64,000 bases of DNA from Hemibagrus wyckioides (Eukaryota; Chordata; Actinopteri; Siluriformes; Bagridae). The notes beneath the pieces are model-generated. The model was not told the origin of the DNA, searched no databases, and saw only the letters and a program-made list of their open reading frames with translations. A program made the position numbers and the translations under genes. The DNA is taken from the NCBI RefSeq assembly GCF_019097595.1, contig NC_080712.1:26012146-26076145 (forward strand). The letters are read 5' to 3'. This document shows positions 10,108 through 20,800 of this stretch, piece after piece; the first letter of the stretch is position 1; each line of letters opens with the position of its first letter.

Positions 10108-10507
10108 AACACTACAGGATTTTAAGCCCGATTTGCAAATTAACGAGCTCGCCGACAGATCGGTCTGTGATCGTGGGAAAATCAGCGGGTGATCAGCGCT
10201 CGGCAATCTTTATGTGTGATCTACTCAACGACGCCTCAAAGCGGCATTTTCAAAACAAACCTCAACCGAAAGTCTCGCGTAATTTCCGGATCCACCTGTC
10301 GCGTGTGTTTTCGTGACAAAACGTGGTTTGGGGACGGCGTTGAGTGACAAGAGTTGCGGTGTGCGACCCCCTCTTGTGGATCATTTACGAAGTGTCGCGT
10401 AGTGTGAACACCACAAGGACAAAAAGACATACAGTGAAGTCATGTAGTCTGAACAGCAAAGCGATCTACCGACGGTTAAAGTCTTGTAGTGTGACCAAGC
10501 CTTAAGA
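10108..10507. mobile_element. CpG-rich non-autonomous DNA transposon (MITE)
   Basis: The left end, aacactacaggattttaa near 10108-10125, matches the complement of the right end, ttaaagtcttgtagtgt at about 10477-10493. The flanks offer tta on both sides, which would fit a 3-bp target duplication of the PIF/Harbinger type. The roughly 400 bp body is strikingly rich in CpG (ctcgcgtaatttccgg, gtcgcgtgtgttttcgtg) compared with the AT-rich surroundings. No transposase is encoded. The superfamily is an inference. Confidence 0.5.
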
Positions 10508-10639
10508 ATCACCAATCTAGCTTGGCCCCATCCTCGGCTAGAAACAAGTTTTCTTTTTCTTTATAGTCTAGTCTTGCCTGACCCCACACAACATTATTAA
10601 ATTAAGTGCTTTTCTAAAATCTGTAATGCCTGACCCACT

Positions 10640-11400
10640 CATCACTCCATTCATCTTTTGGGATCCCAACCCAGGGGATAAGTTTCAGAGCCTTCAGAAC
10701 ACTACATGCTGAGATATTGTGAAGCAGCACTGCTCTGGGATATTCCATTACATAAGACACCAGGACTAACACAAAGCAATGGCCTCTTGCAGTTCATTAT
10801 AATGGCCCGACCATATCAATTATTTTAAGGAGACCCTCAATAAATGGAAGTGGGTGCAATTTCACTTTTGGGGTGGTCTGAAAATTCACCAGCTGACATT
10901 CGGAACATGTCACACATCACTGCCAAACATTTACGTGAGAGGAGTGTCTCCAATCGTCATCTACTCTGGTTATTATCCTCTCACATTCTTCCATTCATTG
11001 CAGAGCCCAACTGAACAGTTTATGAGATCGATACTTTTCTTGCAGCCTTATAATTTGACAATCAAACATAAAGGGGCTGATGATGTATTACGAAGATACT
11101 CTTTCACGTGAACCTGTGATGGAGTCTTGAGGTAGACTTGAGGTAGTTCTTCTAGTGGAAGCGGCGGTTAATGGAAGTATAAGGTCAATTTTAATGTGTA
11201 AAAATTGTGTATATGTATTTTCTTTTAGGGGGTGTGTGTTATGACTTAGTTGGTGTGTTGTGGTTTTGGTTGGGGTTTTTTTTTTATTTGTTTTGTAGGT
11301 CTGATCGGTGACTGCGGCATGACTTGAATGCACCTGAATTTCATCATGGCACCTCACTTAAACAGTGTTTGGTGTTTGGGGGGGCTGCTAAGCTGCTGTT
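10640..11400 (+). pseudogene. Ty3/Gypsy pol remnant with possible LTR
   Basis: At about 11020-11095 the plus strand encodes MRSILFLQPYNLTIKHKGAD then DVLRRYS, the C-terminal end of a Gypsy RNase H domain (W.LFLQPY...I.H..G..N..AD.LSR). Upstream to 10640 only scattered similarity remains. Downstream, 11225-11400 is a GT-rich stretch with LTR-like composition and no paired copy. The frame breaks just after the RNase H motif. Confidence 0.55.
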
Positions 11401-11489
11401 TAGGCACTTTGTCAGACTCGCACTTTAGTTTTGATTTTGTTTTGTTGTGTTTTCATGGATTTGTTCAGTTAATGCGTCACAGACTATAT

Positions 11490-12400
11490 TAACTTTAGCC
11501 ATGACACCATTATCCCTACAAGAATCTTATACCGCTATCCAAACAATAAACCTTGCATCACCAGTGACCTGAAAGATCTATTGAACAAGAAGTAGAATGC
11601 CTTCAGGTATGGTGACAAGGATGAACTTAAAAAGATACAGCGGCAACTGAAGACAACACTGAGGGAGTGTAAAGAGGGAGTGTACCAGAAGAGGATGGCG
11701 AGTAAACTTCAGCCAAACAACATCAAGGAAGTGTGGATGGCCATGAAGAAGATCACTGGCTTCAACATGAAGGATCGTCAGCAGGGGGGCAGCTTAGACA
11801 GAGTCAACAAACTGAATATGTTTTTTAACAGGATCAGCACAGGACTCCCTGATGGGCCATCCCACACAAGTGTTTTCACATGCTTGCAGACACCAAACAC
11901 ACATCTATGGCAACACCACACAGGCTTGCTGAGTATCCCTGACCACAACCCCCCAATGCCTACCTCCAGTTGACCGATCATATCTTGCTTGCATCTTGAC
12001 CTTTTACTTGACTGTGATGGCCAACCAGGTGAGAAGACAGCTGGAGAGACTTGATCAAGGCAAGGCTGCAGGCCCTGATGGTATTAGTCCCAGGGTTCTA
12101 AAGTCCTGCGCTACTCAGTTGTCTGGTATCCTGAAGTACATCTACAACCTAAGTCTGATGCAGGAAAGGGTACCGGTGCTATGGACAACATCTTGTCTAA
12201 TACCAATACCTAAGAAAGCCACCCCATCTGGCCTTAATGACTTCAGACCGGTTGCTTTGATGTCACATGTCATGAAGTTGTTGGAGAGAACAGTTTTAGC
12301 CCACCTGGTCCCAGGAGGTGAAAGCTGCACTGGACACATTCCAGTTTGCTTTCCAGCCTCATGTAGGTGCCTACCTAGATGGCAGCGGTGGTACTGTGAG
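11490..12400 (+). pseudogene. non-LTR retrotransposon (CR1/L2/Rex-like) reverse transcriptase, 5' part
   Basis: The plus strand holds the linker and N-terminal portion of a LINE reverse transcriptase. The first block, about 11550-11770, reads KPCITSDLKDLLN, then MASKLQPNNIKEVWMAMKKI TGF. After a frame change, about 12010-12310 reads VRRQLERLDQGKAAGPDGIS, PRVLKSCATQLSGILK, SCLIPIPKKATPSGLNDFRP and VALMSHVMKLLER. The GKAAGPDGI and NDFRPVAL motifs are RT blocks 1-2. The catalytic YADD part is missing and stops are present, so the copy is inactive. Confidence 0.85.
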
Positions 12401-12499
12401 GATCATGTTTTTTTTATTTTTCTAGTGCCTTCAACACCAACTATTCCTGCTGAGTGAGAAGCTGCTTAGAATGGGTGTTAGCTCATCCACCATCTCCTA

Positions 12500-13140
12500 A
12501 ATTTCCCCAATTTGTGTGATTGGGTGCCTCCCTGTCTGATACAGTGGCTGTTGGCATTTCTGTGTTGTCATCTTTCCCGGTGCTGCCCCTGGAATGTCCT
12601 GCAATGAAAGGGGCCCTTGAGTCATTCTGGCATTAGTATCTATCTTTTCTATCTACTGCAGGGGGCATGGTCAGTCACAAGGGTAAAGTGCTAACCAGCC
12701 AGATAATATCTTTGTTTCTTGATGGCCTACTTTATTGCAAAGGCTGCTCGCTCCACAGTGGCATACCTTTTCTTGGTGGGACTCAGCTTACAACTGATGT
12801 AAAGGACTGGGTGCTCCTCCCCTTCAAACAATTGGAAAAGAACAGCTTCTTGTCCTGTCTCTGAGGCGTCCTTTTGTACAATAAAGGGAAGACTGAAGTT
12901 GGCATTCCACAGTCCTGGTGAGCTGGTGAGGGCATCTTTCAGCTACTGGAATGCCCACTCTGTTGTGCTGGACCACTGCACCCAGTCCAGCTGGCTTATA
13001 GAGAAGGTGTCATTATAAAGGTGGACCAGATGGGTCAGGCCAGGGGTTGATGAGAAGACATCTCTGTAGTGGTCCACCAACTCCATCAGGTCCTGTTGCT
13101 GTGACTGAGTGAGATCAGCCCCTCTCTAAACCAAGGCATG
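12500..13140 (-). pseudogene. Ty3/Gypsy RT-RNase H with an internal deletion
   Basis: On the minus strand the first block (about 13125-13025) reads QQDLMELVDHYRDVFSSTPG then LTHLV, the N-terminal edge of a Gypsy reverse transcriptase. It jumps directly to LKDALTSSPGLWNANFSLPF, IVQKDASETG, EGEEHPVLYISCKLSP and YATVERAAFAIK (about 12960-12700), which is RNase H. The catalytic RT palm that should lie between is gone. Further on, TDHAP and TNARMTQGPLSLQDI patches continue the RNase H region to about 12520. In the usual TDAS motif the Thr is replaced by Lys (KDAS). A Stop replaces the expected Trp after AIK, and other stops are present. Confidence 0.8.
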
Positions 13141-13658
13141 CGCCGCGGGATCTGTGGAGGTGACAGTAAACACAACTGGCACCAGGCTCAATCCGTCTTT
13201 TGAGTTGGTTAAAATGGTATAATTGTGTGTCTGTGTGCTTATGATACAGGGTTAATAGGCAGTCCATTCCTCACGGCTGGTGACACAATCAGTTTATTTC
13301 AACAACGTTGACTTTATTTATAATGTTGCAACATATAAGAGTCTTTGTGCAACAAAGAAAAGAGGTAGAGTCTTTGGCATCTTCGGCATCTCTGCCTCAC
13401 AGCCATGTGCTTTTCGACTTTCCAAAACAGCGCTGGTGCCAAAATACATCAGATCAAATTCCATTGCTGTGCTTTAGCCAGTTCTAAAATTTTAGAAATG
13501 TTATGATTGCATTTATGTTTTTAAGTCAAGGCAACCCAGTAACATTATACTGTTTATTTGTAGGTCTCTCAAAAATCTCAACACTATAGTACTGTATAAT
13601 TTTGAGTGTTTGTTTGTTGTTTATTTTTTATTAAATGAACCTTTATTTGTGATTATTT

Positions 13659-13945
13659 GTGAGCATTATCTTCAACTCTTTATGCAATTGCATTATTGAA
13701 ATCAGTAGTGTCATTAGTCATATGGCATTCTTCAACAACCTCCATGATCCCAACCAGCCTTGCTTCAAAGCGGCACAATTCACAGAAACTGCTCTTTTGG
13801 CTGTCATTGAGAAGCCACGTGATTCTGGATCAGCCAAACTGTCTTCAGTCCTCATCCTCATCCTACTTGACCTTTCAGCAGCATTTGACACAGACTTGCT
13901 TGCCCACCCTCAAGAGACTTGGAATTAGTGTAAGAGCATGACAAT
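13659..13945 (+). pseudogene. L2-like LINE RT fragment
   Basis: Encodes a short block with the order FKAAQFTETALLAVIEK, SAKLSSVLILI and LLDLSAAFDT, the teleost L2-type RT region before the catalytic motif (typical form: F...HSTETALL.V.ND...A...G..S.L.LLDLSAAFDTV). It ends soon after with a shifted frame carrying TLKRLGI. No flanking LINE sequence continues it. Confidence 0.75.
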
Positions 13946-14074
13946 GCATGGCATATACAAGACTTGGAAAGTGGACTTGGACAGAGTTTTGGACTCACTT
14001 TTATGATTTCTGGTTCACTTTCAGGAAAAAAAATCAAACAAGAAAAACCTCCCACAATCCCCTGTTTTAAGATG

Positions 14075-14645
14075 ACTTTGACTTTGAGACGTCATACCAC
14101 AAGATGCAAACTGCTCATCAGCACTAAGATTCAAAATATATAGTAGAAAAAAGGTTGAGTCACAAAAGTTCACAAGATTAACCTCTACCAAAGTGATAAA
14201 AAAGCTAAGGTGTGGAAAAAGAAAGGATCACAAATCTTTATTGATGATGTAAATCATTATGGTAGCAGAAGAATTAATATAAAAGTCTGCAGAAAGATTC
14301 TGCCTGTCAGTGTATTGCCAATTTCATTATACAGCAAAACACTGCCAATACAAGAGATGACTTCATGGAGGGAAGTAAGTTTTAGAATGCCAACTTAATC
14401 ACCAGACCTTAATGCAATTCAGCATTCAGACTAAAACTAAGGAGAAACTAAAAAAACAAGAAGAGGAAGAAGTTCACAGTTCTTCTCTCCTTTAATTATG
14501 TGGAGTATGCTGAAGTGATTTAAGACTCCTTGACTATCTTGGATTTTGTCACAAACTGTTTTCCCACTATATATCATCTTCAGACCAACCTCAGCAAATG
14601 TTATCAGAAGAATTTTGAATGCTCCAAATGGTTTCACAGCAAAGC
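14075..14645 (+). mobile_element. Tc1-like transposon remnant
   Basis: Sequence words such as ataccacaagatgcaaactg, ctcatcagcactaag, attaacctctaccaaagtga and atcaccagaccttaatgcaa follow the order of the 3' half of a teleost Tc1 transposase gene. The last corresponds to the S-P-D-L-N stretch around the third catalytic acid. The same family is better preserved at 26595-27595. Frame breaks prevent expression. Confidence 0.75.
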
Positions 14646-15664
14646 CAGATGAGACGCTGTATCTTTAACAATGACTTTGCACACTGACACAAAATTGTGT
14701 AGCCGTCTTCAGGACCATGCTCTGAAACGATGCATCACCACCTACTGGCCAAAAGTTGCCATAACATGCTGAAAATGCTTACATTTAAAGGCCATTATTG
14801 CTACTTCTTCTAAGGCAAAAAACTGCGAATTAACCTGAGTTGACAGTGCAAGGTTTTCCCCCTGCTAAGAATAGAAACTAATTACTTATTTTGTTTGTTT
14901 TATGACATTACACCCAAATCCCACACAAAAAAAACCTGTTTTGTGGTGATTCTAGTTGTATTTTAACTATAGCAATCCTGAGGAATGTGCAAATTATTTG
15001 CTTATTTGTTCTCTATGCATGAGCAACAGTAAACATCCTTGTAGGTTGCTCAAAAACTATAACTGGCTAGTTTTAGTGAGATTTAACCCAACAAGATGCA
15101 TGAAATGCTAAATATCAAGAATAATCTCAACTGCATCATTCTCTCACATCATTGCCGGTTTTTGACCAGTAGCAAGGACTCCATTTCCCAGCACCTGTGC
15201 AAATCACGACTCTACCATGTGCTGTAATCCAATCATTATGTGAGTGTCTCACACCAGATTCATTTTTGTCAAAATTAGCACACCTATAATTTTTTTTCCA
15301 GTGTTTTGTTGCTAATAGTCTTGTGAAAAGATCTCCTGAAGCTTTATCAGAAAGTAATAGCACAGATCATCTGGAAAAAGAGTGTCAGCTCAATAATCTT
15401 GCTGTCAGGCCTCGTATATAACAAATGTAAAGTCAGGGGCTGTTGGCCAAACCCTGACGGCTAATCATGGGATGCTGCATAAACCAGGTATGTGGACAAT
15501 AACTTTCTTATGATAGTTGGTCATCTCATTCCTAAATCATGGGAAGAAGTGCCATTAATATATTCATTCAGTATAAACAAATACATTATTTTATCGCTGC
15601 ACGTCTGTCAGATTAGTAAGAACACTTTTGGGTTTTAGTTCAGCATGATGATTCTGTGTTTATG

Positions 15665-17085
15665 ATGGGATTAGTTTCCATTGTTATGCTGATGATACCC
15701 AGTTATATATCTCATCAAAACCAGATGAAATATCTAATTTGTCTAGATTAACTGAATGTGTTAAAGATATTAAAGATTGGATGACCAATAATTTTCTATT
15801 ACTAAATTCTGATAAAACAGAGATATGCAACTCAGCTTGCATTTAGAAGGATGTACTATTACTACTAGCTCAACAGTGAAAGACCTGGGCATAATTTTAG
15901 ACAGCAACTTGTCCTTTGAAAATCATATTTCCAATATTACAAAAACAGCCTTCTTCCATCTTAGAAATATTGCCAAGCTTAGGAAAATTTTATCTGTATC
16001 TGATGCAGAAAAACTAGTTCATGCATTCATGACCTCCAGACTGGACTATTGTAATGCATTACTAGGTGGTTGTCCTGCATCTTCAATAAACAAGCTACAG
16101 TTTATGTTTACTCTGCAGCCGCCAGAGTTCTTACCAGGTCAAGAAAATATGATCATATAACCCCAATATTATCATCCCTGCACTGGCTACCTGTGAAGTT
16201 TAGAATTGACTATAAATTAGCACTACTTACGTTCAAGGCTCTAAATGGTTTAGCTCCAACATATCTAGCCAGTCTTCTAACACGTTACAATCCACCATGC
16301 TCTTTAAGATCACAAAACTCCGGACTTTTAGTAGTTCCCAGAATATCAAAGTCCACAAAAGGGGGTAGAGCGTTTTCGTATTTAGCTCCTATACTTTGGA
16401 ATAGCCTTCCTGACAGTGTTCGGGGCTCAGACACAGTCTCCCAGTTTAAACATAGACTAAAGACTTATCTCTTTAGCCTGGCATACATTTAACACATCCC
16501 ATAACCTTGTGCTCAAGTACATCTGATTAAATGCACATTATCATCTAGTGCTGCTAATATTATGAACAGCAGCTACGCTAATGCTGTTCCATTGTTTCCC
16601 TTCTTCTACCCATCCCGAGGCATACAGAGACTGTGCCGGCTCCAGTGGCATCCGGAGATGGACCAGCTCCAGCCGGGTTCTGCTTTGTGAGGATTGGGGT
16701 ATTCAAAGCAGCGCTGTGGACGACAACAACCTCCTTATTAATTTACATAATATTCTACACATGCTGTATCGGCATCACACAACTGACTACACATAAATGC
16801 ACAATGTAATCTCACACTCCGCTATCACCCAAATGAGGATGGGTTCCCTTTTGAGTCTGGTTCCTCTCAAGGTTTCTTCCTCATACCATCTAAGGGAATT
16901 TTTCCTTGCCACAGTCGCCTTAGTCGCTTCAGGCTTGCTCACTTGGGATAACATCTAGGACTGTCTGTCTGTCTGTTTATGTTTGTTGCTTTCTTATGTT
17001 GTTTCTCATGTAAAGCTGCTTTGAGACAATGCTCTTTGTTAAAAGCACTATACAAATAAAATTGAATTGAATTGAATTTAGCTGC
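15665..17085 (+). mobile_element. L2-like LINE, 5'-truncated 3' end
   Basis: The 3' 1.4 kb of a non-LTR retrotransposon. Near 15685 the frame reads HCYADDTQLYISSKPDE, containing the catalytic YADD of reverse transcriptase. Then come TVKDLGIILDSNLSFENHIS and SRLDYCNALLGG (15825-16120, with a frame change near 16100), HITPILSSLHWLPVKFRIDY, LLTFKALNGLAP and WNSLPDSVRGS to about 16490. The 3' UTR has the typical gggttccctt, tctcaaggtttcttcct and ggaatttttccttgccac words. It ends at aagcactatacaaataaaat followed by ATTGA repeats at 17061-17080, the usual L2 tail. There are at least two frame changes. Confidence 0.92.
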
Positions 17086-17467
17086 TGGTATGCAGGGTGA
17101 TGGGGGGGGAGTTGTGAGCCCCCTGCTGGAGGGACCATATAAACCATATACAACACACCTTTTTTACACACCTTTTTACTTAACATTAAAGAAAACTTCT
17201 ATTACTCGATTTTTTTTGCATTAGACTGCAATAGCTCTCAGTACATCGGTAATATTAGCAGGCTAGAGCTAATTCGCTCTATATCGAATTCCGTAAATTA
17301 AATTGCAGATTTGAAACTTTTAATTGCATTAGAAAACCATAACAAATCTTCAAATACAATATACATATAATTATGAAGATTTTTTTTCTGGATCCGTAAT
17401 TAAACTGCTTTATTAAAGGTTTTCAGTCTATAATGTCGGCCATGGCATTCGATTCCGTCAAACAAAA
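17086..17467. other. sirt1 5' flank, distal
   Basis: Mostly unique AT-rich sequence between the LINE tail and the sirt1 promoter. A G-run lies at 17102-17109. No other element was recognised. Confidence 0.45.
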
Positions 17468-17475
17468 TGACGTCA
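17468..17475. promoter_or_regulatory. perfect CRE palindrome in the sirt1 promoter
   Basis: TGACGTCA, the full consensus cAMP response element, lies about 105 bp upstream of the sirt1 start codon and is followed by an ETS-like tttcctgg. CREB control of mammalian Sirt1 has been reported in the literature, which makes the site plausible. That it is bound in this species is inference. Confidence 0.55.
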
Positions 17476-17578
17476 TTTCCTGGACTTTGTTTCTGCGGGA
17501 GGATGAGGAACTCTGCAGCCAGGCGCTATAGGAGACGTAAGGGGGTGGGGGGATGCGGCCTAAACGCGCATTTGAAAG

Positions 17579-17894
17579 ATGGCGGACACGGAACGTAAAT
17601 CGGTCGATGTTACAGCCGACCGTGATCAAACAAGTGAGCCGGTCCCTAAGAAACCACGGTGTAGCTTTCTTCAGAACTGTGTTCCAGGACAAATAACCAG
17701 TGGAGATGTGCCGGGCAGGAGTTGTGCGGAGGAAAGTTCATCACGGCCACAAGATGCAGAGCCGGAGATGGGGGTGTCTAAGGCCACGGAGACTGTACAG
17801 GAAAACAACAATGAGCCTGAGCCCTGCGAGCTCACAGAAGATGACTCTAACGCAGATAAGACTCTAATGTCTGGACATGAAAGTGAGGTGTTAG
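17579..17894 (+). CDS. sirt1: sirt1 exon 1
   Basis: Encodes the disordered N-terminus, 105 codons plus one base. It is shorter than the human N-terminus by about 37 residues, mainly because the Ala/Gly/Glu-rich repeats are missing. It has a basic PKKPRC motif and an acidic Glu-rich second half. The donor is gtaaaa at 17895 in phase 1. The frame stays open past the donor, which would add an unrelated C-terminus if the intron were retained. Confidence 0.9.
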
Positions 17895-20800
17895 GTAAAA
17901 AGCTCCAAACTTTGATTGTTGTGTTTGGCGGATTCAACATTTTGACGTCTTCCGCTTTACCATAATGCTAACGTTAGCATGGGAAGGAAGTAATGGAGAG
18001 ATCTGGTTGGGCTTGCTAGCTAATAAAGTATCTAATCTAACAGTATCTAATAAACAGTATAGAAGACGTCGTCGACAAACTTTAAAAATCTTTCATATGT
18101 CGAAAAACAGGCAATAATGACATTTGAGATTTTGAGAAGTCGGCAGCTTCCCACAAGTGATATAGCAGGAGAAGTAAACAAAGATAAACATAATTTTCCT
18201 TTTTTTCCATCCCAGTTTTTCAGGCCACTTATTAGTACAGTTATAAGTCATGGTAGGCATTGCTGCACTTCAAGTATTGCAATTGAAAATAATTCATTTG
18301 TTTGATCACATGTTTTTTTCCATTCCAGAAACAGGTTATTTGGATGATGGTGTTCACCACAATGGATTTTATTCACCTGAATTAGCTGGTGATGATGACT
18401 GCTCCTCTCATGCCAGTTCTAGTGACTGGACTCCCCAGCCACGGATTGGTATGTCTAGGTGGTGGTGGTCATCTATAAAACTAATCAGTTTATCATGTGC
18501 TTTTAATTTACAGCACTGAAATGCTTCAGGACACTGATGTAATGCTGCACTGAGTCATACCAGGTGGTGTAAAGTATTAATTTAACAGTTTCTAAATGTT
18601 TTGTTTTGTTAGGATCTTACCGCTTTATTCAACAACAGATAATGAGAGAGACTGATCCACGGACTATTCTAAATGACCTGCTGCCAGAAACTGTCATTCC
18701 ACCTGATCTTGATGACATGACACTATGGCAGATTGTTCTCAACATCTCAGAGCCTCCTAAGAGAAAGAAACGAAAAGATATTAACACCATAGAAGATGTC
18801 ACCAGACTGCTTAATGATTGCAAAAAGATACTTGTCCTGACTGGTGCTGGGGTATGTTTCAGTTGGAATTTTTAAGACTTTTCCATGTTCTGTCCTAGCT
18901 GCCAGGAGCTACTAGAAGAAAGATGATCAATAATCACATATTTGCATTTTTCACACTTCCTTAAATTACTGGGATTAGTTTAGATCCTTTATGTATTATG
19001 CTTGATTATACCTAGTGGTCACCTTAGTAGTTTTGCAAACTTTCACATGTCATGATCAATTTGGCTTAATTTGTAGACATTAGCTTTGTGTTCTAATCTC
19101 ATTTGTCATTGGCGTAAACCTGCAGAGATAATTGTCAGTTTAGGAAATACATGATTTGCCTCTTTAAAAAGGCATCTTTCTGTAAGAGGCAATGCTCTCA
19201 GATTCTGTAATTGAAAGAATACTTCATAGTTCAGTTAAATGGTTTAGAATGTCATATATGCAAATGCATATACTTATATATTCTACATTATGCCCTCACT
19301 GTCCACTTTTATGCACCTATTTAATCAGGCCAGTGGTGGCTCAACAATTTACTGATCAGAAGTTCAGGGGTTCAGTCCCAGGCAGAGCTAAGCTGCCACT
19401 GTTGGGCCATTGAGCAAGGAACTTAACCCTCTCTATGTGATATGTGAAAAGAATTTTACTATGTGACAAAGGCTAATAATCGACCAATGATTTAAAAAAA
19501 AAAATCACCCAGATACAGGACATGTTCAAAACAAATACCAGAAAAAGGAAAAAGTGTGATTGTTGTCTGTGTGTGGTATGGTTTTTGGTGCTAGATAGGC
19601 TGATTATATTTCAGAAACTGTTGATCCCCTGGAATAGTGCAATAAACAAAAGAACACTGCATAAGCAACAGTGTGGCAACTGTTAAGCATTATATAAGAG
19701 AGGTCAGAGAATAATTGCTAGATTTCTTCAAATTGCCAAAAATGATGTAGTAACTCATATAAGCACTTTTTACAACCATGGTGACCAGAAAAGCATGGAC
19801 AGTTAAAAAAAAAAAGATAATAATAACATGGTCTTTTTCCACTCTTCAACTGTCCAGTTTTAGTGAGTCCTGCGGCTATCATGGTGCCCATAGTGCCTCA
19901 GATTCCTGTTCTTGGCTCATAGGAGTGGAACCTGATGTGGTCTTCTACTGTTGTATCCCATCCACCTCAAGGTTTGATGTGATGTGTGTTCTTTGAGTGC
20001 TTATTTGAGTTACTATAGACTTCTGTCAGCTCAAACCAGTTCGGTCATTCTCCTCTGATTTCTGTCATCAACACAGTGTTTTATCGTGTAGACCCTCTAC
20101 ATACCAAATGTTTTGTTTTCCCCCTCACCATTTTGTGTAAACTTTAGGTGTTGTGTGCGCGCAAAATCTCAGGAGATCAGCATTGTACTAAACCAACCAG
20201 CCCATCCAGCTCCAAAACCATGCCACTGTTAAGTCACAGAGATCACACTTTGTCTCTATTCTGATGGGGAACTGAAGCTCTTGACCTGTATCTGCAGGAT
20301 TTTATGCATTGTGATGAGTAACTTACTGGATAACTAAATGAATGTACAGATTATATAGAGTATGTGCACATATCTCAAAAGATTTTCAATGCTATTGGTA
20401 ATAAAAGTAGAATTGCCATTTTGATTAGTGTTAAAGATAATTTGGATAAAAAAAATATATTATAGTCTGCTTCTGAAATTTAAGTATAAATGCAATATAT
20501 GTGCAATGTAATGCCATGTACGATGGAAGGAGAGTTTTTATTTTGACTGTTTTCTGTTTTCAGGTTTCTGTTTCCTGTGGAATACCTGATTTTAGGTCAA
20601 GAGATGGGATTTATGCTCGACTTGCTGTAGATTTTCCAGACCTTCCAGATCCTCAAGCAATGTTTGATATTGAGTACTTCAAAAGGGATCCAAGGCCTTT
20701 TTTTAAATTTGCGAAGGTCTGTATACTGTCTATTGTCTTGTTTTGTAGACTATTAGATTTTAAACCAACAGCATGTTTTTACCCTTTATTGTAGGAAATC

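Noticed and set aside
10140..10500. CpG island promoter of an unannotated gene
   Set aside because: Bounded by matching inverted ends and no exon follows; better explained as a MITE.
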